DNA of 34,407 nucleotides from the NCBI GenBank assembly GCA_018058165.1, contig JAGPCI010000003.1, forward strand, positions 1 through 34,407, written 5' to 3'. Shown piece after piece: positions 24,298-32,742 of this stretch. This DNA comes from Bacteroidia bacterium. Lineage in GTDB: Bacteria > Bacteroidota > Bacteroidia > UKL13-3. The notes below the pieces were generated by a model that saw only the letters and a list, made by a program, of their open reading frames with translations, had not been told where the DNA came from and made no database searches. Each line of letters opens with the position of its first letter. The stretch's first letter is position 1. Position numbers and translations under genes: made by a program.

Positions 24298-24500
24298 TTT
24301 GGAGAGTTGCTTAAGATTGGTAATTTCTATTATGAAGTGTGTATTTCGTGGTATTTATTCGGGAAGAGGAATTAACATCTCAATAGAAATTTAACTTGGG
24401 AAACGCTGCTCCCATGTTAGGGGAGCTCCCCGTACTCGGGGTGAGGGGTAACCTGGCTTCGCCACCCCTCCTGGAAGGCGGGGAGCACTTTCGTTTGGAG
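24298..24500. repeat. Duplicated spacer plus A-B core between DUF559 gene and GT2
   Basis: The about 100 bp after the B core (TGTGTATTTCGTGGTATTTA, then TCGGGAAGAGGAATTAACAT) is a near copy of 23692-23794, and is followed by an A core at 24401-24451 and a shortened B at 24452-24493. The DUF559 unit therefore sits between two directly repeated spacers. The remaining DNA to 24648 has AT-rich filler with ATTCAGTATTCA runs and no gene or clear terminator. Confidence 0.88.
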
Positions 24501-24648
24501 AGTTATTTAAGATTGAAACTAACTTCAATATTCAGTATTCAAAGTAGCTGATTCAATATTTCTTTTTGTAAACTTTATTTCGAATGAACAAGTATCAACC
24601 TAAATCTGACTACCTTTTCACTGTTCAATTCCCACTGTTCACTTTCTC

Positions 24649-25575
24649 TTATATAACTTCATCAACCACAAACGGTGGTCTGTTTCGGCTGGCTTCGAGG
24701 TTACGCCATAAGTATTCGCCAATAATGCCTAGTGCCATCATTTGAAATGATGATACCAATAAAAATACAACCATCATGGTACTCCAACCTTCTATATCAA
24801 TTAGTCCGCTAAGCCTAGCCGTAATTACAAATAATGCATAAATAAACGAGGCCGAACCTAGTAATAAACCTGTTATGGTTATGAGTCGTAATGGCGCGTA
24901 AGAGAAGGATACAAAAGAATCAATAAATAGCTTTATTTTCTTTTTAAAAGTCCATTTTGATTTGCCCAGTTTTCTTTCTTTTCTGGTATAAGGAATGGCT
25001 ACGTAATCGTAATTTAACCACATTAATAGGTATAACGAGTTGGTGTTACTTTCTTTCAGCTCAACAACTTGCTCGCGCAACTGTTTATCAAACAAACAAA
25101 AGTCGAACCCCCCTTTGGGTAAATTAGGCAAGGCATGTTTGCGTATTAGTTTTTGGTATTGCTCAGCAAATAATCTGCTGGTCCATTTGTCTTCACGTTC
25201 ATCCCTATTGGCCACTACTAATTTTACTCCTTTAAGCCAGTAGTCATACATTTTCACCATCAATTCTGGTGGATCTTGTAAGTCGGCAGCAATTACCACA
25301 TTACAATCTCCAGTAGCATATTTCATACCTGCTTGTATGGCATTGTACGAACCAAAATTGCCACTTAGTTTTACTATTTTTACCTTATCGGGGTAGGCTG
25401 ATTTAAACTTTTTAAGTTCGTTGAGTGTTCCATCTTTACTGCCATCATCCACCATTATATACTCAAACAATACATCGCTGGCAAATAAGGCTTCATTTTG
25501 AATAAGCTCATTTGATGTAACGGCAATGTTTAGCTCGTTATAATAACAGGGAACAATTACAGATATTTTAGGCAT
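24649..25575 (-). CDS. GT2 glycosyltransferase, GtrB/DPM1-like with two C-terminal membrane helices
   Basis: A 308-residue protein. GT-A motifs are ISVIVPCYYNELN at 4-16, EYIMVDDGSKDGT near 38-50 and the metal-binding VVIAADLQDPPEL near 93-105. Two C-terminal helices (ITITGLLLGSASFIYALFVI and TMMVVFLLVSSFQMMALGII) are followed by GEYLWRNLEASRNRPPFVVDE, the standard ending of polyprenyl-phosphate glycosyltransferases. It overlaps the FdtB-like gene by 8 bp and is the last gene of the wza operon, so it may load the amino sugar made by that block onto undecaprenyl phosphate. The donor is inferred from context only. Confidence 0.88.
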   Translation of the reverse strand: MPKISVIVPCYYNELNIAVTSNELIQNEALFASDVLFEYIMVDDGSKDGTLNELKKFKSAYPDKVKIVKLSGNFGSYNAIQAGMKYATGDCNVVIAADLQDPPELMVKMYDYWLKGVKLVVANRDEREDKWTSRLFAEQYQKLIRKHALPNLPKGGFDFCLFDKQLREQVVELKESNTNSLYLLMWLNYDYVAIPYTRKERKLGKSKWTFKKKIKLFIDSFVSFSYAPLRLITITGLLLGSASFIYALFVITARLSGLIDIEGWSTMMVVFLLVSSFQMMALGIIGEYLWRNLEASRNRPPFVVDEVI

Positions 25576-26671
25576 TAAAAAATTGTGTTATGTGTTTACA
25601 AACGGTTTTAACTTCTTCATCAGTAAGTCCAGGATACATGGGTAAACTTAGGCAAGTATCTGCGATAGTTTCTGCTAATGGAAAATCACCTTTTTTGTAG
25701 CCTAAATCTTGGTATGCCTCTTGCAAATGTGGAGGTAGTGGATAATGAATAAGGGTGCCAATTTGGTTATCGGTTAAATATTGTTGCAAGGCATCACGCT
25801 TTTGGGTTCTTATTACATATAAATGATAAACAGAAGTAGCACCTTGAGCAACAACAGGTATTGCTATATCACCAATATTTTGTAATAATTGGTTGTATAA
25901 ATTTGCAATATGGTTACGCTGTGCAGTCCAATTGGTTAAATGTTTTAGTTTGATGGATAAAAATCCAGCCTGCACTTCATCTAAACGGCTATTAATTCCT
26001 TTAATTTGGTTGTAATATTTTTTTTGTGACCCGTAATTACGAATCACATTGGTAAGGTTGTATAAATCTTGGTTATTGGTAGTAATTGCCCCACCATCAC
26101 CAAAGGCACCTAGGTTTTTTCCAGGATAAAAACTGGTGGCATTTATATCACCAAAACTACCGGTGGTTTTATTATTAAAAGTTGCACCTTGCGATTGTGC
26201 ATTATCTTCTACTACATATAAATGATGCTTGTTTGCAATACGCATAATTTCTTCCATCTCGCAACATTGTCCGTACAAATGCACTGGCATGATGGCCTTG
26301 GTTTTAGGTGTAATTGCAGCTTCAATTAACGCTGGGTTGATATTGTAGGTAGCCAATATTGGCTCAACAGGAATTGGTGTTGCACCCACATAACTTACCG
26401 CCAACCAAGATGCGATATAAGTATTAGAAGGCACAATAACCTCGTGACCTGGACCAATGTTTAAAGTTTTTAATGCAATAATTAAAGCATCAAGCCCATT
26501 GGCCAAACCCGCACAATATTGGGTGTTGCAATAGGTAGCATAATCTTGTTCAAACTGTATTACTTGGTTGCCCAATACATACCAACCGTTGTCTATAAAG
26601 TTTTCGAATGAGGGTAAAAGCTCTGCTTTAATCTCTTCATTCATGTGTTTAAAACTTAAAAAAGGTATCAT
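25568..26671 (-). CDS. fdtB: FdtB-like dTDP-3-keto-6-deoxyhexose 3-aminotransferase (DegT/DnrJ/EryC1)
   Basis: A 367-residue PLP sugar aminotransferase. The ATG at 26669-26671 (MIPFLSFKHMNEEIKAE) is preferred over a start 66 bases upstream, which would run into the GNAT gene and add unrelated residues. Landmarks are AGLANGLDALIIALK near 54-68, GHEVIVPSNTYIASWLA near 75-91, the PLP aspartate in VVEDNAQSQG near 156 and the Schiff-base K185 in FYPGKNLGAFGDGG. The adjoining FdtA-like gene strongly suggests the 3-amino branch (dTDP-Fuc3N or dTDP-Qui3N) rather than the 4-amino branch. Confidence 0.87.
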   Translation of the reverse strand: MIPFLSFKHMNEEIKAELLPSFENFIDNGWYVLGNQVIQFEQDYATYCNTQYCAGLANGLDALIIALKTLNIGPGHEVIVPSNTYIASWLAVSYVGATPIPVEPILATYNINPALIEAAITPKTKAIMPVHLYGQCCEMEEIMRIANKHHLYVVEDNAQSQGATFNNKTTGSFGDINATSFYPGKNLGAFGDGGAITTNNQDLYNLTNVIRNYGSQKKYYNQIKGINSRLDEVQAGFLSIKLKHLTNWTAQRNHIANLYNQLLQNIGDIAIPVVAQGATSVYHLYVIRTQKRDALQQYLTDNQIGTLIHYPLPPHLQEAYQDLGYKKGDFPLAETIADTCLSLPMYPGLTDEEVKTVCKHITQFFNA

Positions 26672-26676
26672 CGCTT

Positions 26677-27594
26677 TTATTTTGAATAACTTAATATATG
26701 AGTTGTAGCACCTAATTTGTAACCTAGTTTCTCCCATGTATAAAACACCGCTCTATTTGTAGATTGCGTGTTCAGGAAAATATATTCAGCCCCTTGCTCT
26801 CTTAAATGATAAGTCATTTCGGAAATGAGTTTTTTATACCAACCTTTATTGGTTTTGTTTGATACCGCAGAAAGTACCATCTTAGAAACTTTTGTTCCTA
26901 ATATGTCCCAGTCTGATTTTAGATACTTTGCTGTAAGAAAAGAATCTGATGGGATTTGATCTTCGTTTGATGTTAATACAATATCTGCAAATCCTTTTAG
27001 AGACTGTTCAATGTAAGTAGCTAAAAAATTATCGGCTATTTCTTGATTAAAAATTGGGTCCGCATGAAACCGATCATAGTCATTGCGCATTTGGCAAGCT
27101 ACTAATTTTAAGTTATCTATGTCAGAAATAGTGGCTTTTCTTACAGGATATCGAGGTTCGTTAAAGTCATTTAAATTGCCTCTAAAATAGGTTAACCGTG
27201 TTTCTACTAACTGAAATCCAGCTCTTCCTAAAGCTTGTAAAAGTAAAATATCTTCTGATGGAATTTCTAAAAAAACATAAGAACCAATGGGCAGTGCCTC
27301 ATTTCTAAATTGTTTAATTGCTTCTGTTAATTGGTCAATATTATGATCACTGAACAATACGCCTTTTAGTTTGTAAGTATTCAGATTAAAATAGTCCGAG
27401 TCCCAACTTAAATGTTCGTAAACAAAAACATGGTTTTGGTTGTTTAAAGTAACCTCATAAGTTAATGCTTTTGAGTCTTTAAGAGATGGGTATACCAACA
27501 AATTAAGTTGCTTGTCTATACTTATATCTCTAATAAAATTATAAGGAGAATAAAACAAAAGTTTATCCGCTCTAGCATCTAAAAGTTTATCCAT
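26677..27594 (-). CDS. GNAT N-acetyltransferase, WecD/RffC-like
   Basis: A 305-residue protein from the ATG at 27592-27594 (MDKLLDARADKLLFYSPYNF); a TTG five codons upstream would overlap the FdtA-like gene. The first 150 residues form a WecD-like N-terminal domain (FVYEHLSWDSDYFNLNTYKL), and the GNAT domain follows from about 155 (VRKATISDIDNLKLVACQMR, the acetyl-CoA site around SAVSNKTNKGWYKKLI, and TQSTNRAVFYTWEKLGYKLG at the end). WecD acetylates dTDP-Fuc4N. Its position between FdtA- and FdtB-like genes implies it acylates a 3-amino sugar here, or that it serves the WecE product instead. Confidence 0.8.
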   Translation of the reverse strand: MDKLLDARADKLLFYSPYNFIRDISIDKQLNLLVYPSLKDSKALTYEVTLNNQNHVFVYEHLSWDSDYFNLNTYKLKGVLFSDHNIDQLTEAIKQFRNEALPIGSYVFLEIPSEDILLLQALGRAGFQLVETRLTYFRGNLNDFNEPRYPVRKATISDIDNLKLVACQMRNDYDRFHADPIFNQEIADNFLATYIEQSLKGFADIVLTSNEDQIPSDSFLTAKYLKSDWDILGTKVSKMVLSAVSNKTNKGWYKKLISEMTYHLREQGAEYIFLNTQSTNRAVFYTWEKLGYKLGATTHILSYSK

Positions 27595-27596
27595 TA

Positions 27597-28004
27597 TTAT
27601 ACTCCCCAAATTTTTTTAAACTCTTGGTAATCCCTTATGTAATCGTTGGCATCATAGGCCAAGGATGCAAATACCAATTGAATGGCGGTGTGGCTGTATT
27701 GCATGGTGTGCCATACATTTGGAGGAAGGTAAACGCCTTTGTTGGGTTCGTCTAATACAAATGTTTGAATATCACCATTGCCATCATCAGTTGTTACAAT
27801 TATTCGGCCTGTTACTGCAATTAATAATTGTTCGGTTTTATAGTGGGCATGTCGCCCACGCACAATACTTTCTGGTGTATAATAGGTCCAAAAAACCCTT
27901 TCAACAGCAAAAGGTAAATCCTTATTTTCGGCAATAGATAAATAACCTATTCCGCTTTCACCAAGTTTACCAAAGTCGATAATATGTGGGGGTTGATATG
28001 TCAT
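27597..28004 (-). CDS. fdtA: FdtA/QdtA-like dTDP-4-keto-6-deoxyglucose 3,4-ketoisomerase
   Basis: A 135-residue single cupin domain of the WxcM/FdtA family. The catalytic histidines lie in VRGRHAHYKTEQLLIA (H52, H54), with GNGDIQTFVLDEPNKGVYLP forming the rest of the barrel, WHTMQYSHTA near 96 and SLAYDANDYIRDYQEF at the end. These are hallmark segments of the family that moves the keto group from C4 to C3 before transamination. FdtA (galacto product) and QdtA (gluco product) are hard to separate from sequence alone. The gene lies 3 bp after the epimerase gene. Confidence 0.9.
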   Translation of the reverse strand: MTYQPPHIIDFGKLGESGIGYLSIAENKDLPFAVERVFWTYYTPESIVRGRHAHYKTEQLLIAVTGRIIVTTDDGNGDIQTFVLDEPNKGVYLPPNVWHTMQYSHTAIQLVFASLAYDANDYIRDYQEFKKIWGV

Positions 28005-28007
28005 AAA

Positions 28008-28973
28008 CTATAAAAAATAATCAGCGTTTTTTTTGTACCAATCTAATGTAATTTCCAATCCTTTGGCTAAAGTAATGTTTGGTTGGTAATTTAGCAATGA
28101 TTGAGCTTTATTAATATCGGCCAAACTATCACGCACATCACCTAATCGACTTTCTCTATATATAGGTGCTAGGTTAATATTAGGCGTGAATGATTTTAAG
28201 GTATTAAATAATTGGTTGATGGTATGTTGTTCGGCACACGCAATATTATACACTTGGTTCCAAGCTTGTGTATCTGTTGTAAACAATGCTTTAATATTGG
28301 CTTGCACTGCATTAGCAACAAAAGTAAAGTCCCTACTTTGTTCGCCATCTCCATTTATAAATGGCGGTAAGTTATTGATTACTGCACTTGCAAATAATGG
28401 GATAACGGCAGCATACGCTCCATTTGGGTTTTGTTTAGGGCCAAATATATTAAAATACCTTAGGCCAATAAAATTTACACCATAGGTTTTATAAAACACA
28501 TCAGCATACAACTCATTAACCAATTTGGTAACAGCATAAGGAGATAAAGGCTTGCCAATTTGGTCTTCTTTTTTAGGTAGTATTAAACTATCGCCATAAG
28601 TAGAAGAGGAAGCGGCATACACTATTTTTTGAATACCTGCCTGTTGGGCAGCCGTAAATATATTAAGCGCACCAGTAATGTTAACGGAGTTGGTGGTGAT
28701 GGGGTCGTTTATAGAACGAGGCACTGAACCCAATGCAGCTTGATGTGAAATGGCATTAATATCTTTACATGCACTTACACAAGTTTCCCAATCACGAATA
28801 TCACCTAAAATCCATTCTAGTTTTTTGTTGGCTAAAAAGGGTTCAATATTTTTGAGTAATCCAGTAGAAAGGTTATCCAATACACGCACCAAAGTAACCC
28901 TTTCATCATGCAATAAAGCTTCCACTAAATTGCTACCAATAAAACCTGCTCCACCTGTTACTAATATGCGCAT
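28008..28973 (-). CDS. wbpP: WbpP/TviC-like UDP-N-acetylglucosamine 4-epimerase (extended SDR)
   Basis: A 321-residue extended SDR with GGAGFIGSN at 7-15, HQAALGSVPRSINDPITTN near 77-95, AASSSTYGD at 120-128 and the catalytic Y146/K150 pair in SPYAVTK. The GLRYFNIFGPKQNPNGAYAA and NGDGEQSRDFTFV segments closely follow WbpP/TviC, the epimerases preferring N-acetylated substrates. It interconverts UDP-GlcNAc and UDP-GalNAc, or the corresponding uronates. It lies 3 bp downstream of the TviB-like dehydrogenase gene, as in Pseudomonas and Vi-antigen clusters, reinforcing the pair assignment. Confidence 0.9.
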   Translation of the reverse strand: MRILVTGGAGFIGSNLVEALLHDERVTLVRVLDNLSTGLLKNIEPFLANKKLEWILGDIRDWETCVSACKDINAISHQAALGSVPRSINDPITTNSVNITGALNIFTAAQQAGIQKIVYAASSSTYGDSLILPKKEDQIGKPLSPYAVTKLVNELYADVFYKTYGVNFIGLRYFNIFGPKQNPNGAYAAVIPLFASAVINNLPPFINGDGEQSRDFTFVANAVQANIKALFTTDTQAWNQVYNIACAEQHTINQLFNTLKSFTPNINLAPIYRESRLGDVRDSLADINKAQSLLNYQPNITLAKGLEITLDWYKKNADYFL

Positions 28974-28976
28974 AAA

Positions 28977-30236
28977 TTATAATCTTCCGTCTGTTTTTGA
29001 TTTGTCTAAAGTTGATTTTACATCATACACCACTATCTTGTTTTTACCCAATTCGCTGATGTTTAAATTGGCAAAAGGCAAATGGTTTACGGCCATAATA
29101 ATGGTATCGTAAGTGTTGTTGATTAATTTATCTGTAAGGGTAATGTTGTATTCTTCCTGTACTTCGTGTGCATCGGCCATTGGGTCGTACACGTCTACCT
29201 GCACACCAAAATCATATAATTCTGTAATAATATCAATAACTTTAGAGTTACGAATATCGGGACAGTTTTCTTTAAAGGTTATGCCCAGCACCAATGCCTT
29301 AGCCGAATTAACGTTTATACCTTTTTTAATCATTAATTTTACAACCTTGTTAGCCACAAAGGCGCCCATGTTGTCATTAATTTTTCTTCCGGCTAAAATT
29401 ACTTGACTATGGTAGCCAATTTCTTCGGCTTTGTGGGTTAGATAATATGGGTCTACACCAATACAATGTCCGCCCACAAGTCCTGGCCTAAATGGTAAAA
29501 AATTCCATTTTGTACCAGCAGCTTCAAGTACTTCTAAGGTATCAATATTCATTTTATCAAATATTAAAGCCAATTCGTTTACAAAGGCAATATTGATATC
29601 GCGTTGACAATTTTCGATGACCTTAGCCGCTTCAGCTACTTTAATACTTGGCGCTTTATATGTTCCAGCAGTAATGATAGAAGCATACACATCGTTTACG
29701 ATATTAGCAATTTCGGGGGTTGAACCCGCAGTTATTTTTTTTATTTTGGTAACCGTATGAACTTTATCACCTGGGTTAATTCTTTCAGGAGAATATCCGC
29801 AAAAAAAGTCTTGGTTAAATTTTAACCCGCTGTGTTTTTCCAAAACAGGTACACAATCATCTTCGGTACAACCCGGGTACACTGTAGATTCATACACCAC
29901 AATATCCCCTTTTTTCAACACTTTACCTACCGTTTCGCTAGCCTTTATTAAAGGTGTAAGGTCAGGGCGGTTATTTTTATCAATAGGTGTTGGAACAGTT
30001 ACAATAAAAAAATTGGCAGTTTTTAATACAACTAAATCAGCCGTAAACTGCATCATAGTAGCTTCTTTAAGTTGATTTGCATCTACTTCTAAAGTTCTGT
30101 CGAAGCCAGTTTCCAATTCTTTTATTCTTGCTTGGTTAATATCAAACCCAATAGTCTTATATTTTTTACCAAACTCTACAGCTAAAGGTAAGCCAACATA
30201 GCCTAAGCCTATAATTGCAATGGTTTTATCGTTCAT
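28977..30236 (-). CDS. tviB: TviB/WbpO-like UDP-N-acetylhexosamine 6-dehydrogenase
   Basis: A 419-residue UDP-sugar dehydrogenase. The NAD motif is IIGLGYVGLPLA at 8-19, the ENCQRDINIAFVNE helix with upstream K205 is near 209-222, and the thioester-forming Cys258 sits in PGLVGGHCIGVDPYYLT. The FCGYSPERINPGDK and SIITAGTYKA segments match TviB/WbpO (UDP-GlcNAc/GalNAc to uronate) more closely than UDP-glucose dehydrogenase. With the adjacent epimerase the product should be UDP-GalNAcA or UDP-GlcNAcA, a plausible substrate for the AsnB-like amidotransferase further down the locus. Confidence 0.9.
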   Translation of the reverse strand: MNDKTIAIIGLGYVGLPLAVEFGKKYKTIGFDINQARIKELETGFDRTLEVDANQLKEATMMQFTADLVVLKTANFFIVTVPTPIDKNNRPDLTPLIKASETVGKVLKKGDIVVYESTVYPGCTEDDCVPVLEKHSGLKFNQDFFCGYSPERINPGDKVHTVTKIKKITAGSTPEIANIVNDVYASIITAGTYKAPSIKVAEAAKVIENCQRDINIAFVNELALIFDKMNIDTLEVLEAAGTKWNFLPFRPGLVGGHCIGVDPYYLTHKAEEIGYHSQVILAGRKINDNMGAFVANKVVKLMIKKGINVNSAKALVLGITFKENCPDIRNSKVIDIITELYDFGVQVDVYDPMADAHEVQEEYNITLTDKLINNTYDTIIMAVNHLPFANLNISELGKNKIVVYDVKSTLDKSKTDGRL

Positions 30237-30240
30237 GGGG

Positions 30241-32736
30241 TTATGCTTTATTTTTTTTACGTTTTTTATTTACACCTACTAATTTCTGCCACCACGTTCT
30301 TGGGGTGGTTTCATCACTATAATATCCATTATAATATTGGCTATAATATTTGCGGTTGTAGTAACTATTGTTGTTATAGTATCCACCATAATAGTAATAT
30401 CCTCCACCACCATAATATCCACCGTAAGCCGATTTGTATACCGAACCATAAAAGGCAGAGCTATTATCGTACGAGTTTAAGATGATGTACATGTTAGGTA
30501 TTTGGTTATCTTCTTTTAACCTATCCGGAATCATGGCAAAATCTCTCCTCGAATATTGAGAACGAATGATAAATAAGTTAATATCAGCCTTGCTCATTAA
30601 TGCAAACGAATCGGAAACCAAACCAACAGGTGCAGTATCAAAAAATACGTAATCGTAATCTTGTTTAAGTTTGGCCACCAATGCCTCCATTTTGTCAGAA
30701 TTTAATAACTCTGAAGGATTTGGTGGGGTAGGCCCAGCAGTAATTACGTCTAGGTTTTCAAATTCCGACTCTTGGATGATATCTTTTAACTCGTGTTTGC
30801 CAATTAAAAAAGTGGTTAAACCAATATCGTTGGTAATGTTACGGAAAGTTAAATGTATTTTTGGTCTACGTAAGTCGCAACCTACTATAATTACTTTATG
30901 CCCAAGTAGTGTTAACGATGCCGCTAAATTTACCGTTGAAAACGTTTTACCCTCTCCACTCACAGATGAGGTTACACATACAATTTTGTGTATTCCACCT
31001 TTTAAAATAAAGTTTACATTGGTTCTAATACCCCTGATGGATTCACTAAAAATAGATTTTGGACTTTTCATTACGTATAACTCGTAATTTTCTTCCATCT
31101 CGTCATCATTTAGTTTTTTGATAACACCAATAACAGGAGTTTCACTTAAAGCTTCAATGGTTTCTTTATCGGGTATACGGTTGTATATAAAACGTAGTAG
31201 AAAAATAATGGCTGTGCCTAAGGCCAAACCAATCATAAAAGCAATGGCATACACCCTGCCTGGAACAGGATAAAATGGATAATAAGGAGCAATGGCCTGA
31301 TCTATAATACTAGCATTAGCCAAAATGGAAGATTTACTTATACGGGTTTCTAATTTTTTTTCCATTAAATACCCGTAAATTTTTTCGTTTACCTTAAAGT
31401 TACGTTCTAAGTTTAATAAGGCTTGTTGTTTTTGAGGTAAACTTTCTAATTTTGCAGTTGCTTGATTAATAAGTTTGTTGGTATAGGCTATTCTTTCGTC
31501 TACTTTTTCTTGGGCTGATAATAATGCACGTGTTAAAGCTTGTTTTACTTCCTTAATTTTTTTCTCGTTTTCAATCATCACCGGGCTAGTGGGTAATGTT
31601 TTTAAGCTTAAAGATAAACGGTCTAAAATAAGGCCATTTAACAACTCCAACATGCGTGGTAGGTCTTGGGCATCTTCAGGGTCAAGTAATACTAATTCTA
31701 AGGTTTGGTCTTTTGCAGTGTTAATTTGTTCGCCCAACCTGCTCATTATTTTTTTCTTGAGCAACAACATACTTTTTTGGGTTTCTAACTCGGTAAGTTT
31801 AATAAACTCGGCTTGACCAATATCCTCAAGTTGTACGCCAGAATTTGCAGTTTGAAAATCAGTAATATTTTGTTGAGCATTGTCTACCTGACCAGCTAAA
31901 TCCACAATTAATCCATCAATAAATTCTACTGTTTTTTCGGCAGATTGAGATCGCGAATTAATATTTTCCTGTATATAAGTTTTTGCAGTTGCGTTCACAA
32001 AATCTGCTGCTTTTTCTGGTATGTCAGAGATGTAGGTTAGCTTAAGTATGCTGGTTCCTTTTTCTACATCTACCTCTATATTGTTACCCATTGCCATGGC
32101 TTCATTAAACGGATTATTGATGCGAAAAATGATTTCGTTTCCAATTACGGTGTTGATGCGACCATTAGCAGGTGTGGTAACTTTAAACACGCTAGAACCT
32201 AAAATAATACTATCGTTAATATTAATTTCTGGTCCAAGTTGCTTGTCGCCACTTTTTAAAATAAAGGTAGTTGGGTTAATAAATTTTATGCTGTATGATA
32301 CACCATAATCCGCTGAATCGAGGTATAATGGCATCACTTTAAAATAATTAAAGGGGTATAATTCAGAGGTTACTATTTGACCTTTTTGAAAATACGCAAT
32401 ATTATAACCTAAGTTTTTGATGGTATTTAAAGCCAGTGTACGTGATTTGAAAATTTCCGATTCTGTTTTTAACTGGTTTTCAATCCGTCCGCTTATCCGG
32501 CCATACCTGAACAAATCACCCACGTTATTACCTTTATCGTCTTCTATTTTAAGTTGCACGGATGCGGTGTATAAGGGTTTGGTATAGCGTAATATTAAAA
32601 AGGCCACACTTAAAGCAACAACTATGGCAATTAGTAGTACATACCACCTTCTTAATATTACCGAGATTACTCTGTTAATATCTATAGTGCGTTCTATTTG
32701 GTCTTTATAAAGTTTTATTTGGTCCTGATCGGTCAT
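30241..32736 (-). CDS. wzc: Wzc-type polysaccharide co-polymerase with tyrosine autokinase domain
   Basis: An 831-residue inner-membrane protein. Order: Wzz domain with TM1 (WYVLLIAIVVALSVAFLILR), a long periplasmic coiled-coil region with GNVR-like helices (about 240-480), TM2 (VYAIAFMIGLALGTAIIFLL near 505), and a cytoplasmic BY-kinase domain with Walker A VSGEGKTFSTVN, Walker A' VIIVGCDLRRP and Walker B DYVFFDTAPVGLVSD. The C-terminus is an extreme tyrosine cluster, about 19 tyrosines in some 50 residues interspersed with Gly and Asn, the expected autophosphorylation tail. It controls chain length and works with Wza; the ATG is 6 bp after wza. Confidence 0.95.
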   Translation of the reverse strand: MTDQDQIKLYKDQIERTIDINRVISVILRRWYVLLIAIVVALSVAFLILRYTKPLYTASVQLKIEDDKGNNVGDLFRYGRISGRIENQLKTESEIFKSRTLALNTIKNLGYNIAYFQKGQIVTSELYPFNYFKVMPLYLDSADYGVSYSIKFINPTTFILKSGDKQLGPEININDSIILGSSVFKVTTPANGRINTVIGNEIIFRINNPFNEAMAMGNNIEVDVEKGTSILKLTYISDIPEKAADFVNATAKTYIQENINSRSQSAEKTVEFIDGLIVDLAGQVDNAQQNITDFQTANSGVQLEDIGQAEFIKLTELETQKSMLLLKKKIMSRLGEQINTAKDQTLELVLLDPEDAQDLPRMLELLNGLILDRLSLSLKTLPTSPVMIENEKKIKEVKQALTRALLSAQEKVDERIAYTNKLINQATAKLESLPQKQQALLNLERNFKVNEKIYGYLMEKKLETRISKSSILANASIIDQAIAPYYPFYPVPGRVYAIAFMIGLALGTAIIFLLRFIYNRIPDKETIEALSETPVIGVIKKLNDDEMEENYELYVMKSPKSIFSESIRGIRTNVNFILKGGIHKIVCVTSSVSGEGKTFSTVNLAASLTLLGHKVIIVGCDLRRPKIHLTFRNITNDIGLTTFLIGKHELKDIIQESEFENLDVITAGPTPPNPSELLNSDKMEALVAKLKQDYDYVFFDTAPVGLVSDSFALMSKADINLFIIRSQYSRRDFAMIPDRLKEDNQIPNMYIILNSYDNSSAFYGSVYKSAYGGYYGGGGYYYYGGYYNNNSYYNRKYYSQYYNGYYSDETTPRTWWQKLVGVNKKRKKNKA

Positions 32737-32742
32737 GGTTGA

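Noticed and set aside
23594-24394. Plus-strand frames at 23594-23788, 24140-24394 and 24187-24375
   Set aside because: They consist of B repeat plus duplicated spacer, and two of them run antisense across the DUF559 gene start; the shared ending reflects the spacer duplication.
26669-26737. Longer N-terminus for the FdtB-like transaminase starting at 26737
   Set aside because: The extra 22 residues lie inside the GNAT gene and have no counterpart in DegT enzymes; MIPFLSFK at 26671 is a normal family start.
28008-28973. RmlB-like dTDP-glucose 4,6-dehydratase
   Set aside because: The SVPRSINDPITTN and NPNGAYAAVIP segments and the adjacent TviB-like gene fit the WbpP/TviC epimerase group better.
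28977-30236. UDP-glucose 6-dehydrogenase
   Set aside because: The SPERINPGDK, TAGTYKA and PGLVGGHCIGVDPYY segments follow TviB/WbpO enzymes acting on N-acetylhexosamines.
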